DNA of 64,000 nucleotides from Sabethes cyaneus. Taxonomy: Eukaryota; Arthropoda; Insecta; Diptera; Culicidae. Positions within the stretch are counted from its first letter, which is position 1, and each line of letters starts with the position of its first letter. Below the pieces are notes generated by a model. That model did no database searches and was not told the DNA's origin. It worked only from the letters and a program-made list of their open reading frames with translations. Shown here piece after piece: positions 23,188 through 35,285 of this stretch. Location: the NCBI RefSeq assembly GCF_943734655.1, contig NC_071354.1, positions 32,702,847-32,766,846 of the forward strand, written 5' to 3'. A program made the position numbers and the translations under genes.

Positions 23188-23189
23188 CT

Positions 23190-25790
23190 TTGGAATTTTA
23201 TTATTTAAAGTCTTAAAGTGATTTACTTTAAAAACGGAAAAAAATGCAAAAGAATTACGATGCACATTATTGTCTATTACCAGTAAAAAAAATTAATAAT
23301 CTTCCTCCCAGGAAGCACAACAAATACCAGCAACGAGTAGTGCTTTACTCACTCGACACAAGCGCAACAATCGATTTAATAAAGAGAGAGAAACCTCCAT
23401 TCCCATCCTTCCAGACCGAGTGGGCAGAATCGGAATCCATAATGTGGGTGCGCGATTGGAAGATATCCTGTCGGGAATAACCGACGTACGTGCGAATACG
23501 CACCGTACAGGAATTGCGAACTGCGGTAACTCCCCCTGCCCCTCCGATGCTCTCCTCCTTTGCACTGCTCCGCAATCGGCACACGGCATGTTCACAGGCA
23601 ACATTTATTGTCTGGTTTTCCATGTGCTTTGCGGAGATAATCTTCGCTGAATGACAGATAATCATCATCAGGCTTCATTTGGCACGGGGGAAGGCAGCAA
23701 CACGACCGAAACAAAGCGGAATGCAATTTGTACAACATTGCCAACACGTGTTAGCCATCATCGGGACCCGAGACCTGCATGTCGATATGTGAAGTTCATC
23801 CCATACCCGGCCGCAGCATCACCAACTGATAGCCGGAAATGTTTCTCATTTTAATGGCTAGTTTCGAAACTAGACCAATGTCATCAAAAACCTCAAATAT
23901 TAACAATCCAAATGAACTTCAAAAGTTTTCTAGGTCACCCTTTTTTTCAATTCAGCGATACCTACTGCCAGAATCAGAAAAACTCAGACAGCCTAGCAGT
24001 CTCATTAGCGAAAGGAATAAGCAGAACTTTCTTTTTTTTGTTAGGGAACAATTTCCACGTGAAAACGAGTAACTTTTTCTGACACCGCCTTCGGTACCTT
24101 CGGTACCCCCGCCCTCCGGCAGAGATTTACTGAGCAGACAAAATTGGTTCTGACAATTCACCTTCTAACGATACGTACCGGTACCGGAGCTGGTGCTGGT
24201 GCCGGTACCGGTACCGGAGGAGGTTCGGATGCAGGCAAACTTTGTTGAAGTGGATACGTTTCGACTTGAGGCTGCCTACATACGATCGGGCGGGCTCGAA
24301 ACCATAGAATGACTCTGCAACTATGCTCGGAATCGATAGTTTGCTCTTCCCTGGGATTTCTCCCTCCATTTTTCTCGAGTAAGAATAAAAGCCTGGATGA
24401 TACAGTCAATCGAGATAGGATCTGCATGATGATATATGAGCCAGACTTTCTGCAGCTTTTCCTGACTTTGCGGAGCGAGCGATGTTGTATGTGTATGTAT
24501 TTTTGCCTCCTACTCATGAGGCCTCTACTCCAGCCTAGACAACGTTAGAAGGACAACAAAAAAAGAAGCTAAAGAGTGCACCGCTTAGAGCAACATTGCA
24601 GCTTCTAAACTATTCGAAGATTTTTTGCCGCTTCTGGAAAGCTGCATTGTTCCGCATGCAGCCCGGACTGCACCGACCGACCGACAGAGAAGATGCTGCT
24701 CATCTTTTGCTGGCCGGTCTGGTTCCGGTGCTTTACATCTCCTAGCACGCCAGGATCATTATCTTGATGGAGTCGTTTTCTGCCGGTGCGAAATATGCAT
24801 TGGAGTGAGTAAATTAAGCTGCAATCTCCAACAATTTGAGACGCAACTTGAAGAAACTTGAAGCATCCTACCTAGCAGCTTGAATATTTTAAAGCTAATT
24901 TGCTCTCTGATCTGCATCGTAGCCGAATCGTCGGGCACCGTGTCCGGTCTAGGACGTGTGGGAGGATGCCTGGGGGGGCCCCGAGTCGAGTCTGGCTGAG
25001 GCTAGCCAAATATTATTACAATCGTAGGCGATGTCGGCATGTTCTGCTTGCCTGCCTGCCTCTTGTTCAGCAGGATAGTTCATATGCGAACGGACAGACA
25101 ATAATCTCTCCGTTATGAGTGTTTACAATATCCTACTGCAGCAGTCAGCTTCATTTCATTTCACCCATGACCTTCTATCTAGTACTGTCCACTAGCTGGC
25201 AAGCCGGTCCGGCTGAATATGATTGGCAGTTACAGCAAAGTTTAGTTTCAGCCAGATTTTCGATTCTGCTAATATTTTATTATTCTAGGCTTTGACAACA
25301 TTTTGCCATTTAATTTTGCGGCTTAGCTCGACTTGCAATATAGTTTCACAAAAACTGACTCTTCAGTGAAAGCATCAAAACCTCAACCGTTGTAAGCTTA
25401 CGATGAGAATGATATTTGTGCTACAGGGCTCATCAGGTTTAATCCAGTAAATGGAATTATTAAATATTTCCAAATGTCCCTTCAGTGCAGAATGGATCAA
25501 AACAGTACCTATCAGTACATCACTTTTGTGACATTACATTATGTCACATTAGTATTAAATTTTTTACATAAACGACATACATAAAACAACCTTGGTATTT
25601 GAAAAAATGATGGTGGTGTTTCTGCAGCCATTACTTTAACATTATCTTGACTTGATCTTTGTCACAATCTCGAGTTTTACAAGTTTCTGAGGAGTTCATG
25701 GGTGTTTTAATATACAAATTTTCCTCAGAGTAAAGTAGAAAACAACTCCCGCCATTGCTTAGCCTGATAAAATAAAGCGGATAGCATTTA
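23190..25790. other. Single-copy non-coding DNA downstream of cuticular gene
   Basis: Complex, moderately GC-rich DNA with many short frames and no recognisable product. 24172-24226 holds a short array of GGTACCGG/GGTGCTGGTGCC units. Other stretches show short simple repeats only. It could contain regulatory DNA or untranslated exons of neighbouring genes; I cannot show any. Confidence 0.4.
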
Positions 25791-25794
25791 AATA

Positions 25795-25965
25795 CTCGCC
25801 ATCATTACAAACCATTTCGCCGAATACCATTTTGCGGAACACCAATTCTCGGTTGACCATAACGCGGAATATAGACTTTCGCGGAATACCATTTCGCGAA
25901 AAGCCTTACGCGGGATGTACCATTTCACGGAAAATCTTTTCGTAGAAAGTACCATTTCGCAGGGG
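25795..25965. repeat. Short tandem repeat, TACCATTTCGCGGAA type
   Basis: About seven degenerate copies of a ~22-bp unit (AATACCATTTTGCGGAACACC, AATACCATTTCGCGAAAAGC, AGTACCATTTCGCAGG). A looser analogue, TTTCGGCCATTTG, occurs at 29385-29450 in the loop of a foldback. Confidence 0.7.
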
Positions 25966-25975
25966 TGACCCAACT

Positions 25976-27552
25976 GAAGGAAAGTAATAAAGATCAGTAG
26001 TGGCTTCCGATGGCGGGTCGCCGGCAACACTCGCGGTCTGTGGTCGTCTCGCCCTGAATCATCTAACGTTACTATTGATAGTTTTTGGTAGTCTTGTTAT
26101 TGATTAATGTTTTATAAAAGAGTCTAACATTTCTCGAGTTCGATTAGTTTTTGAGTTACGCAAAAATTTCTGTTTTATTTGTATGAGACTCCCTACCACA
26201 GGAGTGAGGGGCCTCAAACCACAATAAAAAAAATCCTGCCTCCAAAACCCCCCACGTGCCAAATTTGGTTCCATTTGCTTGATTAGTTCTCTAGTCATGA
26301 GGATATTTGTATTTCATTTGTATAAGAGCCCCCCACTATTGAAGTGGGAGGGGATATAATTCCCCGCCTAAAGAGGGGAGGGGTCTCAATTCACCATAAA
26401 AAAAAATTGCCTATAAAAACACCCACATGCTAAATTTGGTTTCGTTTGCTTCATTAGTTCTCGAGTTATGAGGAAATTTGTATTTCATTTGTATGGAAGC
26501 CCCCCTCTTAAAGGGGAGAGGGGTATAATTCCCCTTCTAAAGAGGGGAGGGCTCTCAATTCAACCATTCAAAAATCTTATCTCCGAAAACATCCACATGC
26601 TAAATTTGGTTCCATTTGCTTGATTATCTCTGCAGTTATGCAGAAGTTTGTATTGAATTTGTATGGGAGACCCCTCCCCCTCCTAAAAAGGTAAGGGTTC
26701 CTAACTCATCATAGAAAAAATTCTTGCCTTTAAAACACCCACATGCCAAATATGGCTCCATTTGCTTGATTAGTTCTCGAGTTATGATAAAATTTGTATT
26801 TCATTTGTAGAGGAGCCCCCCGTTCTAAAGTAGGGAGGGGTCCTAATTCACCATAGAAAAAATTCTTGCCTCCAAAAACCTTCACATGCCAAATTTTGTT
26901 CCATTTGATTGATTAGTTCTCGAGTTTTGAGAAAATTTGTATTTCATTTGTATAAGAGCCCCCCATCCTAAAGTGGGGAGGGGTCCTAATTCACCATAGA
27001 AAAAAATCTTGCCTCCAATAATCTTCACATGCCAAATTTGGTTCCATTTGCTTGATTAGTTCTCGAGTTATGATGAAATTTGTATTTCATTTGTGAGGGA
27101 GCCCCCCCTCTTAGTAGGGAGAGAGGTCTTTAGCCATCATAAGAAACTTCTCCTGCCTCATAAACTCCCACATGCGAATTTTCACGCTGATCGGATCAGT
27201 AGTTTTCGATTCTATAAGCACCACACGGACAGACAGACAGAAATTTGGGTTTCATTTGTATGGGAGCCTCCCCTCTTAGTGGGCCCAAGTAGCAATGTAA
27301 GTTTTATTGTGCTCTTATGGTGGTCTTCATGACTAATTTTGGTCTTAAATGCCATCATAAGAGTGTAATAAAACCCAAAATGCTACTTGGGGGGTGAAGT
27401 CTCAAATCATCATAAGAACCTTTTCTGGCCCCAAAAACCCATACATGCAAATTTTTACGCCGATCGGTACAGTAGTTTTCGATTCTATAAGGAACATACG
27501 GATAGACAGACAGGCAGACAGACAAACAGAAATCTATTTTTATTGGTATAGA
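25976..27552. mobile_element. Non-autonomous element built of ~145-bp minisatellite units
   Basis: After CGGCAACACTCGCGG (near 26020, shared with 37279) come about seven units containing CCAAATTTGGTTCCATTTG, TTAGTTCTCGAGTTATGA and TTTGTATTTCATTTGTATG with GGAGCCCC. The 3' end is CGATCGGTACAGTAGTTTTC, then ACAGACAGGCAGACAG and a TATAGATTT tail. A second, internal version of this end occurs near 27185-27245. Units match 37330-38500 in the same orientation and 4051-4680 inverted. A MITE is nested at 27284-27391. Confidence 0.7.
27284..27391. mobile_element. 108-bp CCCAAGTAGCA MITE
   Basis: Termini CCCAAGTAGCAATGT and (inverse) CCCAAGTAGCATTTTGGG. The whole element folds into a hairpin through CTCTTATGGTGG and CCATCATAAGAG. 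GGG flanks both sides. Relatives lie at 8550-8630 and 49858-49964, with a related TIR at 59492-59868. Confidence 0.75.
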
Positions 27553-27599
27553 TTTATGTGCTATGTTTTAGTTTAAATTGACCGATATTTGTGGTTCAT

Positions 27600-28688
27600 T
27601 TGCCGGTTTGCTAGTATTGTTTGTGCGTTTTGCAGGAAAGATACATTTTAACATGGATGAACTCCGCTTCTTTCCGTCTAAATGTGTGACCACTTGTTAT
27701 CACATTTGTTTTATTGGTGTTGTTCTTAATTGTATTTGAAGGAAATTAGCAGTTTTTAGAACTAAGCTCGACCATCGCTATTGATCTTTCATCATTCACC
27801 TTTCATTTATGGTTTTCCGTCTTTCATTTTTCATTTTTCTTCGTGTTCGGTGGTTCGTTGTTCTTAACATCTGCCTTTGTTCGTACCTTTACATCGTTTT
27901 TTGTCTCTTTCCAGCGATTTGTTGTTTTTCTTATAGTTCGTTTCTTGCGTTTTTGGTTGCTTTTGAGGCTTTGTTTTGTTCTCATTTTGAGTCTGCTTAA
28001 GTATTCATTTTCGCTATTTTGCTGTCGTTCTTATGTTATCTTTTCGATATCTGCTTGATATTTTTGCGACATGTATTCGCCGTATTTTTGCTATCTCTCT
28101 GTCATATTTTTATCGTCTTTGCATGATCTTTTCGCCATATTTACATCACATTTTCGGCGTCTGTTCGCCCTTTATTGACCGTCGTTTTTACAGATTTCGT
28201 CACGTTTTTTCTGCTGCTTTTTTAGCGTTTTTGTCGTTTTTTTGCTGTTATTTTGGCATCTTCACTTTGGTATTATCAATCGTTGTTTTGGCGTCTTCAT
28301 CGTATTTTCATGTTTTTTCCGTCATCTGTTCGTCGTGTTTCACACGGCATTTTTCGTCGATTTTTTTAACGTTTTTGGTGTCTTTTTTGTTGCTGTATTC
28401 ATCGTCATTTTATCAACTTTTTTCATGGTTTTCTGGCATTTTTTTCACGTCGTTTTGTTTGTTTACAAGACAACAAAAATGTTGCTTTTTAAACATCTTT
28501 TCGGTTTTTGCTGTTGCTTTTTTGGTGTCTTTTCATCATTTTGTTTTTGCAACGTTTTTCGCCGTCTTTTGGATTTTTTTTACTATATTTACTTAGGATT
28601 CGTCGTCTTTTTATAATCTTTTTGTCGTCTTTTTGTTATCTCTATGTCGTCTTTTTGTTGCCTTTTTGTCATCTTATTTTCAACATTG
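27600..28688. repeat. Degenerate TTTTGTCGTC satellite, left part
   Basis: Pyrimidine-rich array (TTTTTGTCGTCTTTTTGTTG and similar) from about 27780 with a short irregular period. Phe/Ser/Val-rich open frames are translation of the array. It is interrupted by the foldback at 28689-30301 and continues to about 30880; other blocks are at 33050-35045, 58081-58240 and 58930-59190. Confidence 0.8.
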
Positions 28689-30301
28689 CACAGTGGTCCA
28701 AACAGCGAAATACGTGATCGTTTGATATAGCGTCGAAACGTGAAGTTTTTCTCATATAGTGTGTTTAGGAACATTTCTTGGTATAACAAGCCCCTTCTTG
28801 AGAGAGAAATCTTTGAATGATTAACTCCCTTAAAAGTGAGATACGAAATTTATTTTCTCGTATATTTGAGATACAGGTTTAGTACTTTCAGCAAAGTTGT
28901 GGTAAATATCAATACAAACAACTTTGTCAAAAACACCATACTTGTATCTCTTCATGGAAATTGTCTATGAAGCGTTATTCAAGGACAGACCCTTCAAAAC
29001 AGTTTTTTAACCCTGAGTTATTCTGGTCAACTTTTACGTGTTCATAGTGTTCTAGAAAGTTGTTTATCTTGCTAAAATCAACGTTTTTGTAGAACATTAT
29101 TATACGTGATTTTCTGAAGTTGAGGAGATATTGAGCATATATGATGAATAATAGTACTACTAATAATGTAATGTGAAATAGTACTACTTTGAGCTTAAAT
29201 ATTTCCCAAGGTGGCAAATGGTGCAGATCAAACAACTCGTACTTAAAAGTACAACAAAAAGATGTGTTGCTTATTTTATTTTTTGTTTGAGTAAAGTTAA
29301 TTGTTAACTGCTTGTCAATTCGTGTTTTCTAATTAAATAGATTAAAAAGTCATTCCGAGAAAATTCGGTCTTCTGTGACTGTTGTTGAAATTCGGCCATT
29401 TGGATTTCGGCCATTCGTGATTCGACCATTTGTGTTTCGGCCATTTGGTACCAGCCCATTATGAGTGGGATCTTTTGAAAAGACACCAATCGAAGGTATT
29501 GAACAAAATAGACTTAAGTTAGTTATTTGGAAACTTTTCTGTTATTAATTGCGTCAAATAATTTTCAGTCTAGATTAATTTTTGAATCGAAAATAGGCGA
29601 AAAAATTGCTGGTAACTCAACTTCTTAGAAAGAGATTGTCAGCATACGAAGTACATTTTAATTGTTCGATAAATATGACTGTAAAGGATTTTTAAAACAA
29701 CTATAACTTTTGAGGTACAAACAGATACAGTCAATTGACACTTGATTTTAAAGGTTTTTTGTTGTACTTTTAAATAGGAGTTGTTTGGTCTGCCACCATG
29801 TGCCACCTTGGGAAATATTTAAGCTCAAAGTAGTATTATTTTTCATCAAAAATGCTCAAAATCTCCGAAATTGCAGAAATTCGCTTATAATAATGTTCTA
29901 CAAAAACGTTGATTTTAGCAAGATAAACAAGTTTCTAGAACACTATGAACCCGTAAAAGTTGACCAGAATAACTCAGGGTTTAAAAACTGTTTTAAAGAG
30001 TTTGTGCACGAATAACGCTTCATAGATAATTTCCATGAAGAGATACAAGTATAGTGTTTTTGACAAAGTTGTTTGCATTGATATTTACTACAACTTTGCC
30101 GAAAGTACCAAACCTGTATCTCGAATGTACGAGAAAATAAATTTCTTATCTCACTTTTAAGGGAATTAATCACCCAAATATTTCTCTCACAAGAGGGGGC
30201 TTGTTATACCAAGAAATGTTCCTAAAGACACTATATGCAAAAAACTTCACGTTTTGGCGCAATATCACACGATCACGTATTTCGCTGATTGGACCACTTA
30301 T
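28689..30301. mobile_element. 1.6-kb foldback element inserted in satellite
   Basis: Arms of about 590 bp are inverted copies. CACAGTGGTCCAAACAGCGA at 28689 pairs with TCGCTGATTGGACCACT near 30281; GGAACATTTCTTGGTATAAC near 28769 pairs with its inverse near 30206; TTAAATATTTCCCAAGGTGG near 29195 pairs with its inverse near 29805. The unpaired middle (29280-29750) includes TTTCGGCCATTTG repeats. The right terminal heptamer is decayed and no target duplication is visible. No transposase. TTCAGCAAAGTTGTG and AACTTTGCCGAAAG occur in opposite arms. Confidence 0.82.
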
Positions 30302-30880
30302 TTTTATTTTTTTGATGTCTGTTTTTGGCAATTTTTGCTTCAGTTCGGCGATTTTGTGTAATTTTTTGTCGCAGTCTTTTTTGTATGTTTTGTCTAGTTT
30401 TATATTATGTTTTTTATGCCGTTTTCTGTTGTCTTTTCATCATTTTTGTGGCATATTTTCGTCGGCCTGTTCAGACAAAAAAATTGTTGCATTTTTACTG
30501 TCTTCTCGTAGTTCTTTTGTCGACTCGCCATCACTTTTTCGTCATTTTTTGCCGATTTTGATTCTGTCGTCTTTTTATCATCTCTTTGTCGTATTTTTCG
30601 TTGTTGTCGTTGTTTGCTTTTCGCATCTATTTTTTTTCTTTGTTACTGTTATGGTGGCATTTGCCATTTTGTCGCCTTTTTTGATGTTTTGACGTTTTTT
30701 GTTGTATTATTATGTAATTTCCGATCTATTACCATCGTCTTTCACCGTGTTTGAACTTAACTTTTTATCTTACTTGCACTATCCTTTCATCACTTTTTCG
30801 TTACTCGCTTTTCGTGTCATTTATTTGATTTCAAACATCTTTTCATCATTTTTTGTTGTATTTTCTGAAGGTAAGAACCA
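30302..30880. repeat. TTTTGTCGTC satellite, middle part
   Basis: Same pyrimidine-rich array as 27600-28688, resumed after the foldback insertion. A 163-codon hydrophobic frame is an artefact of composition. Confidence 0.75.
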
Positions 30881-32070
30881 GAAGTAGCAAAGCTAATAAG
30901 CGTTAATAACACAAGAATCTCAGCTACTAGGTTATAAAGATCAACCTCATTCGCTTGACAGTAGTGAATTTCTATTGAACTACAGAAATCTTATTAGGTA
31001 AGAACTGTTGAAATCGTATTACTACAGAAATCTTATTAGGAAAATATCATGTCAATGTGTTTTTAATTTGCATAGACTACGATCAGTCAAGCCGGAAGCC
31101 CGCACCAAAGCCTGAGAGTGAAAAATATCATGTCATCAACGCGTATAATGGTGAAGAGTTCTATCGGCCGAAAATTGCAAGTTCGGATTGTCAGCATTAA
31201 AGTAAATCTTCCCTTTGTAATGAATTACTCATTAGAGCTGTAAGCTCTTCTCACTATCCTTTTCATTTCTTTGTCTTTTTGCTTTTCGAGATAAGAAATT
31301 TTCAACCTTTTCCGAAAAGTTTGTGAGAATCCGTAGATACAAGCACTCGATCCATAGGTCCATAGAAAATTCCTAAGTCCGTAGAACTACGGATAAAATC
31401 GTAGATCTAGTATCAATGCCCCTCCCACCACGTCCTACCCACGGGTTGGCCACTCTGTCCCCGTCCTATTTAGATCTACCTCTTGTCTTTCAGACACTTA
31501 TTCTGTTATCGATTTGGAAATTCTCATAATGCCCTTATATCAATGAACATGTATGCTAAGTGTGATGAAGAAGCGTCCAAGCGTTCCGGAGCAAAGCAGT
31601 GCAAACAAACTTACATACACGATAAAACGACCAAATGACATTAAAAAGACAACATATTTGTTGTTTTAACAACGAACAGGATGATAAAAATATTGCAAAA
31701 ATTGCAAAAAATGACAATAAAGAGACATTAAAATAGCGAAATAACAGTGAAAAGATAAGAAAAAGAAATTATGACGAAAAGATGCCAAAACTGCAACAAA
31801 AAAGTCAATAGAAACGGTAAACCGACAGCGACAAGGTCTGGGTACGCTAGTATTTATTAGTGATTAGACACTGAAATGGAATGCTTTAGATTGTTAACAT
31901 TTCTACGTCAACAATTCAGTTGTGTCATAAAGGACACAACTCTGCAAATTTGATCATTTGCTTTTTTAGGGATCATTTCTATCCATGTGGAATAACCCAC
32001 AATGATTAAAAACACAAGTCATTCAAAATAATACACTTTCGTATAAAAAATTAATTTCAAACAAATTGTT
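30881..32070. other. AT-rich DNA with repeat remnants, no gene seen
   Basis: 31450-31620 resembles 21730-21860 (ATGAACATGTATGCTAAGTG...GATGAAGAAGCGTCC). 31680-31810 is an inverse-orientation fragment of the TTTTGTCGTC array (AAAATGACAATAAAGAGACA). Nothing else is identified. Confidence 0.4.
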
Positions 32071-33010
32071 AGTCACGTGGCCTGGCATATCTCATTCTGG
32101 AGACCAGTAAACAAGGTAACCATTCTTCACTGCGGAAGTAGCAACAAGAAACATTGTTGCAGGTACCGCAAAAACCATGCTAACTATCCACTGCGCAGCA
32201 AGATGCAAGAGCAGCCAACAATAGAGCATTTCCCAGAAATTGAAATCTTAATATGCTAATTGTTCGCTGTGAATAGTTCGCTTCTTCTGCACGGAAGCCA
32301 CCGCGTACCGGACGACTAAACAACATACGATGATAAGGAAGCCTCCAGACAAAACACACTGCGAGTTTGCAAGCATTCCGCCAAGCCAAGCCTTCCCTTG
32401 ACGATTTAATTATAACCTCCCGATTCAGTTTGCCTAAACTGTCTTTCACCTCTGTCTTGCTTGTAGCTTGCAGGCAGGCGGACAGTGAAAAACTTACGAG
32501 TCTACTACAGGACTTCACCTTATGCCCAGACAAGAGACACATACGTACAGAGTGAACGAGGATCATCCACCGAACACCGGTCGGTGGGCGCAAGAAGTAG
32601 TCGCCAGTAAATCATGCACACCATACCGTTTTTTGGCCTCGTACTTCACGGTCTACAGAATCAAGACCAACAGCAAACAACCGTCACCGCAAGGGAGAGT
32701 ATACCGACAACCAGCCGTAGAGTGTAGTGTGAACCGGCCGGATAATTGATGAACCGTTTTTGTGCTGTGCCTGTCTCTCGGTAGTTCGGGGTAGTTTTAC
32801 TGGCCGAAGAAGAAAGACCGTGCCAAGTCGACGCCGAGTCGACGACGACAGTCCGGGACTGAATTGCCACCGGTTCTTATCGTATGAGATTGTCTTTTGT
32901 TCTGTCGGTTGTCGTCTTCGAAGTGGGTTCCTCCAAGAGCCTAGCCCTTTAAGCGCAGCCTGACATTGGAGAAAGAGATTTCAGTTACATTTCCGGGACC
33001 TCAGCTAGGG
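32071..33010. other. GC-richer single-copy block, function unknown
   Basis: Complex sequence unlike the neighbouring arrays. Open frames reach 137 codons on the minus strand but show no domain or codon-like pattern. It may be a relict exon/promoter or regulatory island between two satellite blocks. No splice pair convincing enough to call was found. Confidence 0.3.
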
Positions 33011-33049
33011 TTATTCGATAATTTTCACTGAACTAGTTACTAGTTGGCT

Positions 33050-33770
33050 TGCAAAAAAAAATTTGGTTATTTATTTGTTATTGTTGCTCTTGAAGGCGTT
33101 TGAGGTCGTCATTTGTAACATTTTTTGTCAATGTTTTGTTGTCTTATTATCATTCCCTCATGACCTTCTACATCTATTTGTAGGTTATTCGTAGTTTTGC
33201 ATCATGTTTCTTGACATCATTTGTCGCTTTGTCACCTTTCGTTTGGTTTTCATCGTCATTTCGCCTCTTTTTCATCATCTTTCTGTCGTATTTTCGCTGT
33301 CTTCTCGGCATGCTGTGTCCGTTTAAACAACGGAATGTCTTTTCGTCGTTCTTTTATTGACTTTTTATCATCTAAATGTTGTATTTCTGACGCCTTTTAT
33401 CATCTGTTTGTTGTCTTTTCTTCGAGTTTGTCATCTTTCTGTCGTTGCTCTATGATCTTTTGTCGTCTGTTTGTCTCTATGTCGTCTGTTTGTCATTTTT
33501 GTTGCGTCATTTTGCCGCAGCGGTTTTTCATCATCATTTAATCTTCTTTTTACGTTTTTTGGTATCTTTTCGTCGTGCGCTGTTTTTTCCATGTTTTTCG
33601 TCGCTTTTTGTATTTTTTGTCGAGCTGTTGTTGTCAAAAATATAAAAAGGTTGTCTTTTTACTGCCCTCTCGTCGTCTCTCTGTCGTATATTTGTTTTTC
33701 TTTCGTCAACTTTTTGAAATGTTTTGTTAGAAAACGACATTTTGACGCTTTCTGAATGCCTTTTTGTCGT
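33050..33770. repeat. TTTTGTCGTC satellite block
   Basis: Array of TTTTGTCGTCTGTTTGTC-like units, interrupted at 33771 by a MITE. Confidence 0.75.
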
Positions 33771-34017
33771 CTGAAGTTTTTGGAGCGTCTTAGTAGAATA
33801 CGAAACCTGAAATTAATGAAAAGAAAAAACTTTTTCCAAATTAGATTCCACTTTTAATATTTATTCACGATAGATACGTATTTCACCTACGATTTCCAGG
33901 CTTCATCAGTTCGAAAACAGAAACTGATGAAGCTTGCAAGTGATAGACGAAAAGCGTATCTGTCGCGAATAAATATTAAAAGTGGAATTTAATTTGGTAA
34001 AAGTTTTCTTCTTTCAG
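33771..34017. mobile_element. Hairpin MITE, relative of 12510-12741
   Basis: TGAAGTTTTTGGAGCGTCTT at the left, GATAGATACGTATTTCACCT, then the inverse half ending ATAAATATTAAAAGTGG and AGTTTTCTTCTTTCAG. Palindromic around AAACTGATGAAGC. No clear target duplication in the satellite flanks. Confidence 0.7.
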
Positions 34018-35045
34018 GGGCTTTCGATTACTTTTCGCAGTTTTTTATCTCTTTGTTGTCTGCACTTCGAATCTTTCGTTTTTATTTTGTGTGTTCGCTT
34101 CTCATCGTCTTTTGTTATTGTTTTGCCTTTTTTGTTACCTCTTTATCTTTTATGCCATTTAAACGTCGTTCTTTTTGTTGTCAAAACCAGAAATATTGTT
34201 ATCTTTTTACTGTCCCTTCATCGTTCGTTCGTCGATTTTCTGTCATGTATTGGTCGCCTTTTTTGTGTGTTTTGTTACCTTTTAGACTCTTTTTAAACGT
34301 CTTTCCGTTTGTTTTTTTACCGTGTTTCTTTATTTTTGTGTTGACGCTGATTTCGTCAAATTTTAAGTGTCCTTATTTTATTTATTTATTAATTCTTTTT
34401 ATTGGGGCTTTCAACCAGTGGTTGGTTCGCCCCAATTTAGTGTCCTTCGCCCTCTATTTACGACTTTTTCGTATATTTTTATCGCATTTCCGTAGTCTTA
34501 ACGCATTCTATTTACCGCCTCATAGTCGTGTCTTTTTGTCGTATCTTTATGTCGTCTGTTTGTCGTTTTTCAAAATTCGTTTTTTGGCATTTTTGTCGTT
34601 GTTTTCGGCAGCTTTTTACCATTTCTGTGGGCTTTTTTGTTGCTGTTGCCGTGTTTGTAGTCGCCATTTCGTCATCATTTTGTCGTCTATTTTTTGTTTT
34701 TGTCTCATCTTTTCATCGCCGTTGCGTCATTTTTGTCTTTTTGTCGCTTATTTGCCATTTTTTGTCGTCCTGTTCGTTGTCAGAACAACGAATATGTTAT
34801 CTTTTTACTGCCATTTGGTTGTTCTTCCTTAACAATTTCGTTACAATTCTTAACATGTTTTTTGTTTTAATTATTTTGACTTGTTTTTATTGTTTATCGT
34901 CTTTTTACAACTTTATCGTTATTTTTTATCGTATTTGCGTCAACTATTCGCCGTTTTACAACCACCGCGTTTGGTATTTTTTGACGCTTTTCTCGCCGTT
35001 TTTGCCTTGCATGTCCCAAAATAGTTTTGGAATCTCTTAGTGGTT
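34018..35045. repeat. TTTTGTCGTC satellite block
   Basis: Same pyrimidine-rich degenerate array. The long hydrophobic frames here (up to 259 codons) contain no recognisable domain and arise because the array rarely contains stop codons in this direction. Confidence 0.75.
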
Positions 35046-35129
35046 TTTCTCATCGTCTTTTTATGACCACTGTATTTTCATTTCAAAGTCCTATTTTATG
35101 TGGAATTTAATGTCCCATTTTAAATAGTT

Positions 35130-35285
35130 TTTCATATAGACCAACCTCGTGTTTTGTCTTTTGTCTTGTAGTTTTTTTTCAATTGACGGAAGGGACGGTA
35201 GAAGAAAGTAATAAAAAAAGGTGTTGATAGTATCCATATAGAATGGGTCAAGGTGTGAAGTGAAAAGCGCGGAGAATTAGTTAAG
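35130..35285. repeat. Dispersed ACAATCGACGG family fragment
   Basis: AGACCAACCTCGTGTTTTGT, then CAATTGACGGAAGGGACGGT and AGTATCCATATAGAATGGGT, matching 44205-44345 in order and orientation. Confidence 0.55.

Noticed and set aside
22606..23265. 219-codon minus-strand frame opposite the cuticular gene
   Set aside because: It is the antisense of the repetitive PV/PY coding sequence and extends past the gene without a motif or promoter of its own.
28689..28715. RSS-like terminus on the 28689 and 9077 foldbacks
   Set aside because: The heptamers fit (CACAGTG, CACAGTA), but no A-rich nonamer lies 12 or 23 bp inside, so only the 15616 element is proposed as RSS-like.
34053..34832. 259-codon hydrophobic frame, and similar ones at 28033-28596, 30201-30692 and 34528-35040, that look like membrane proteins
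   Set aside because: They lie wholly in the degenerate TTTTGTCGTC array. The Phe/Val/Ser/Leu bias follows from pyrimidine-rich DNA, overlapping frames are equally open, and no family motif is present.
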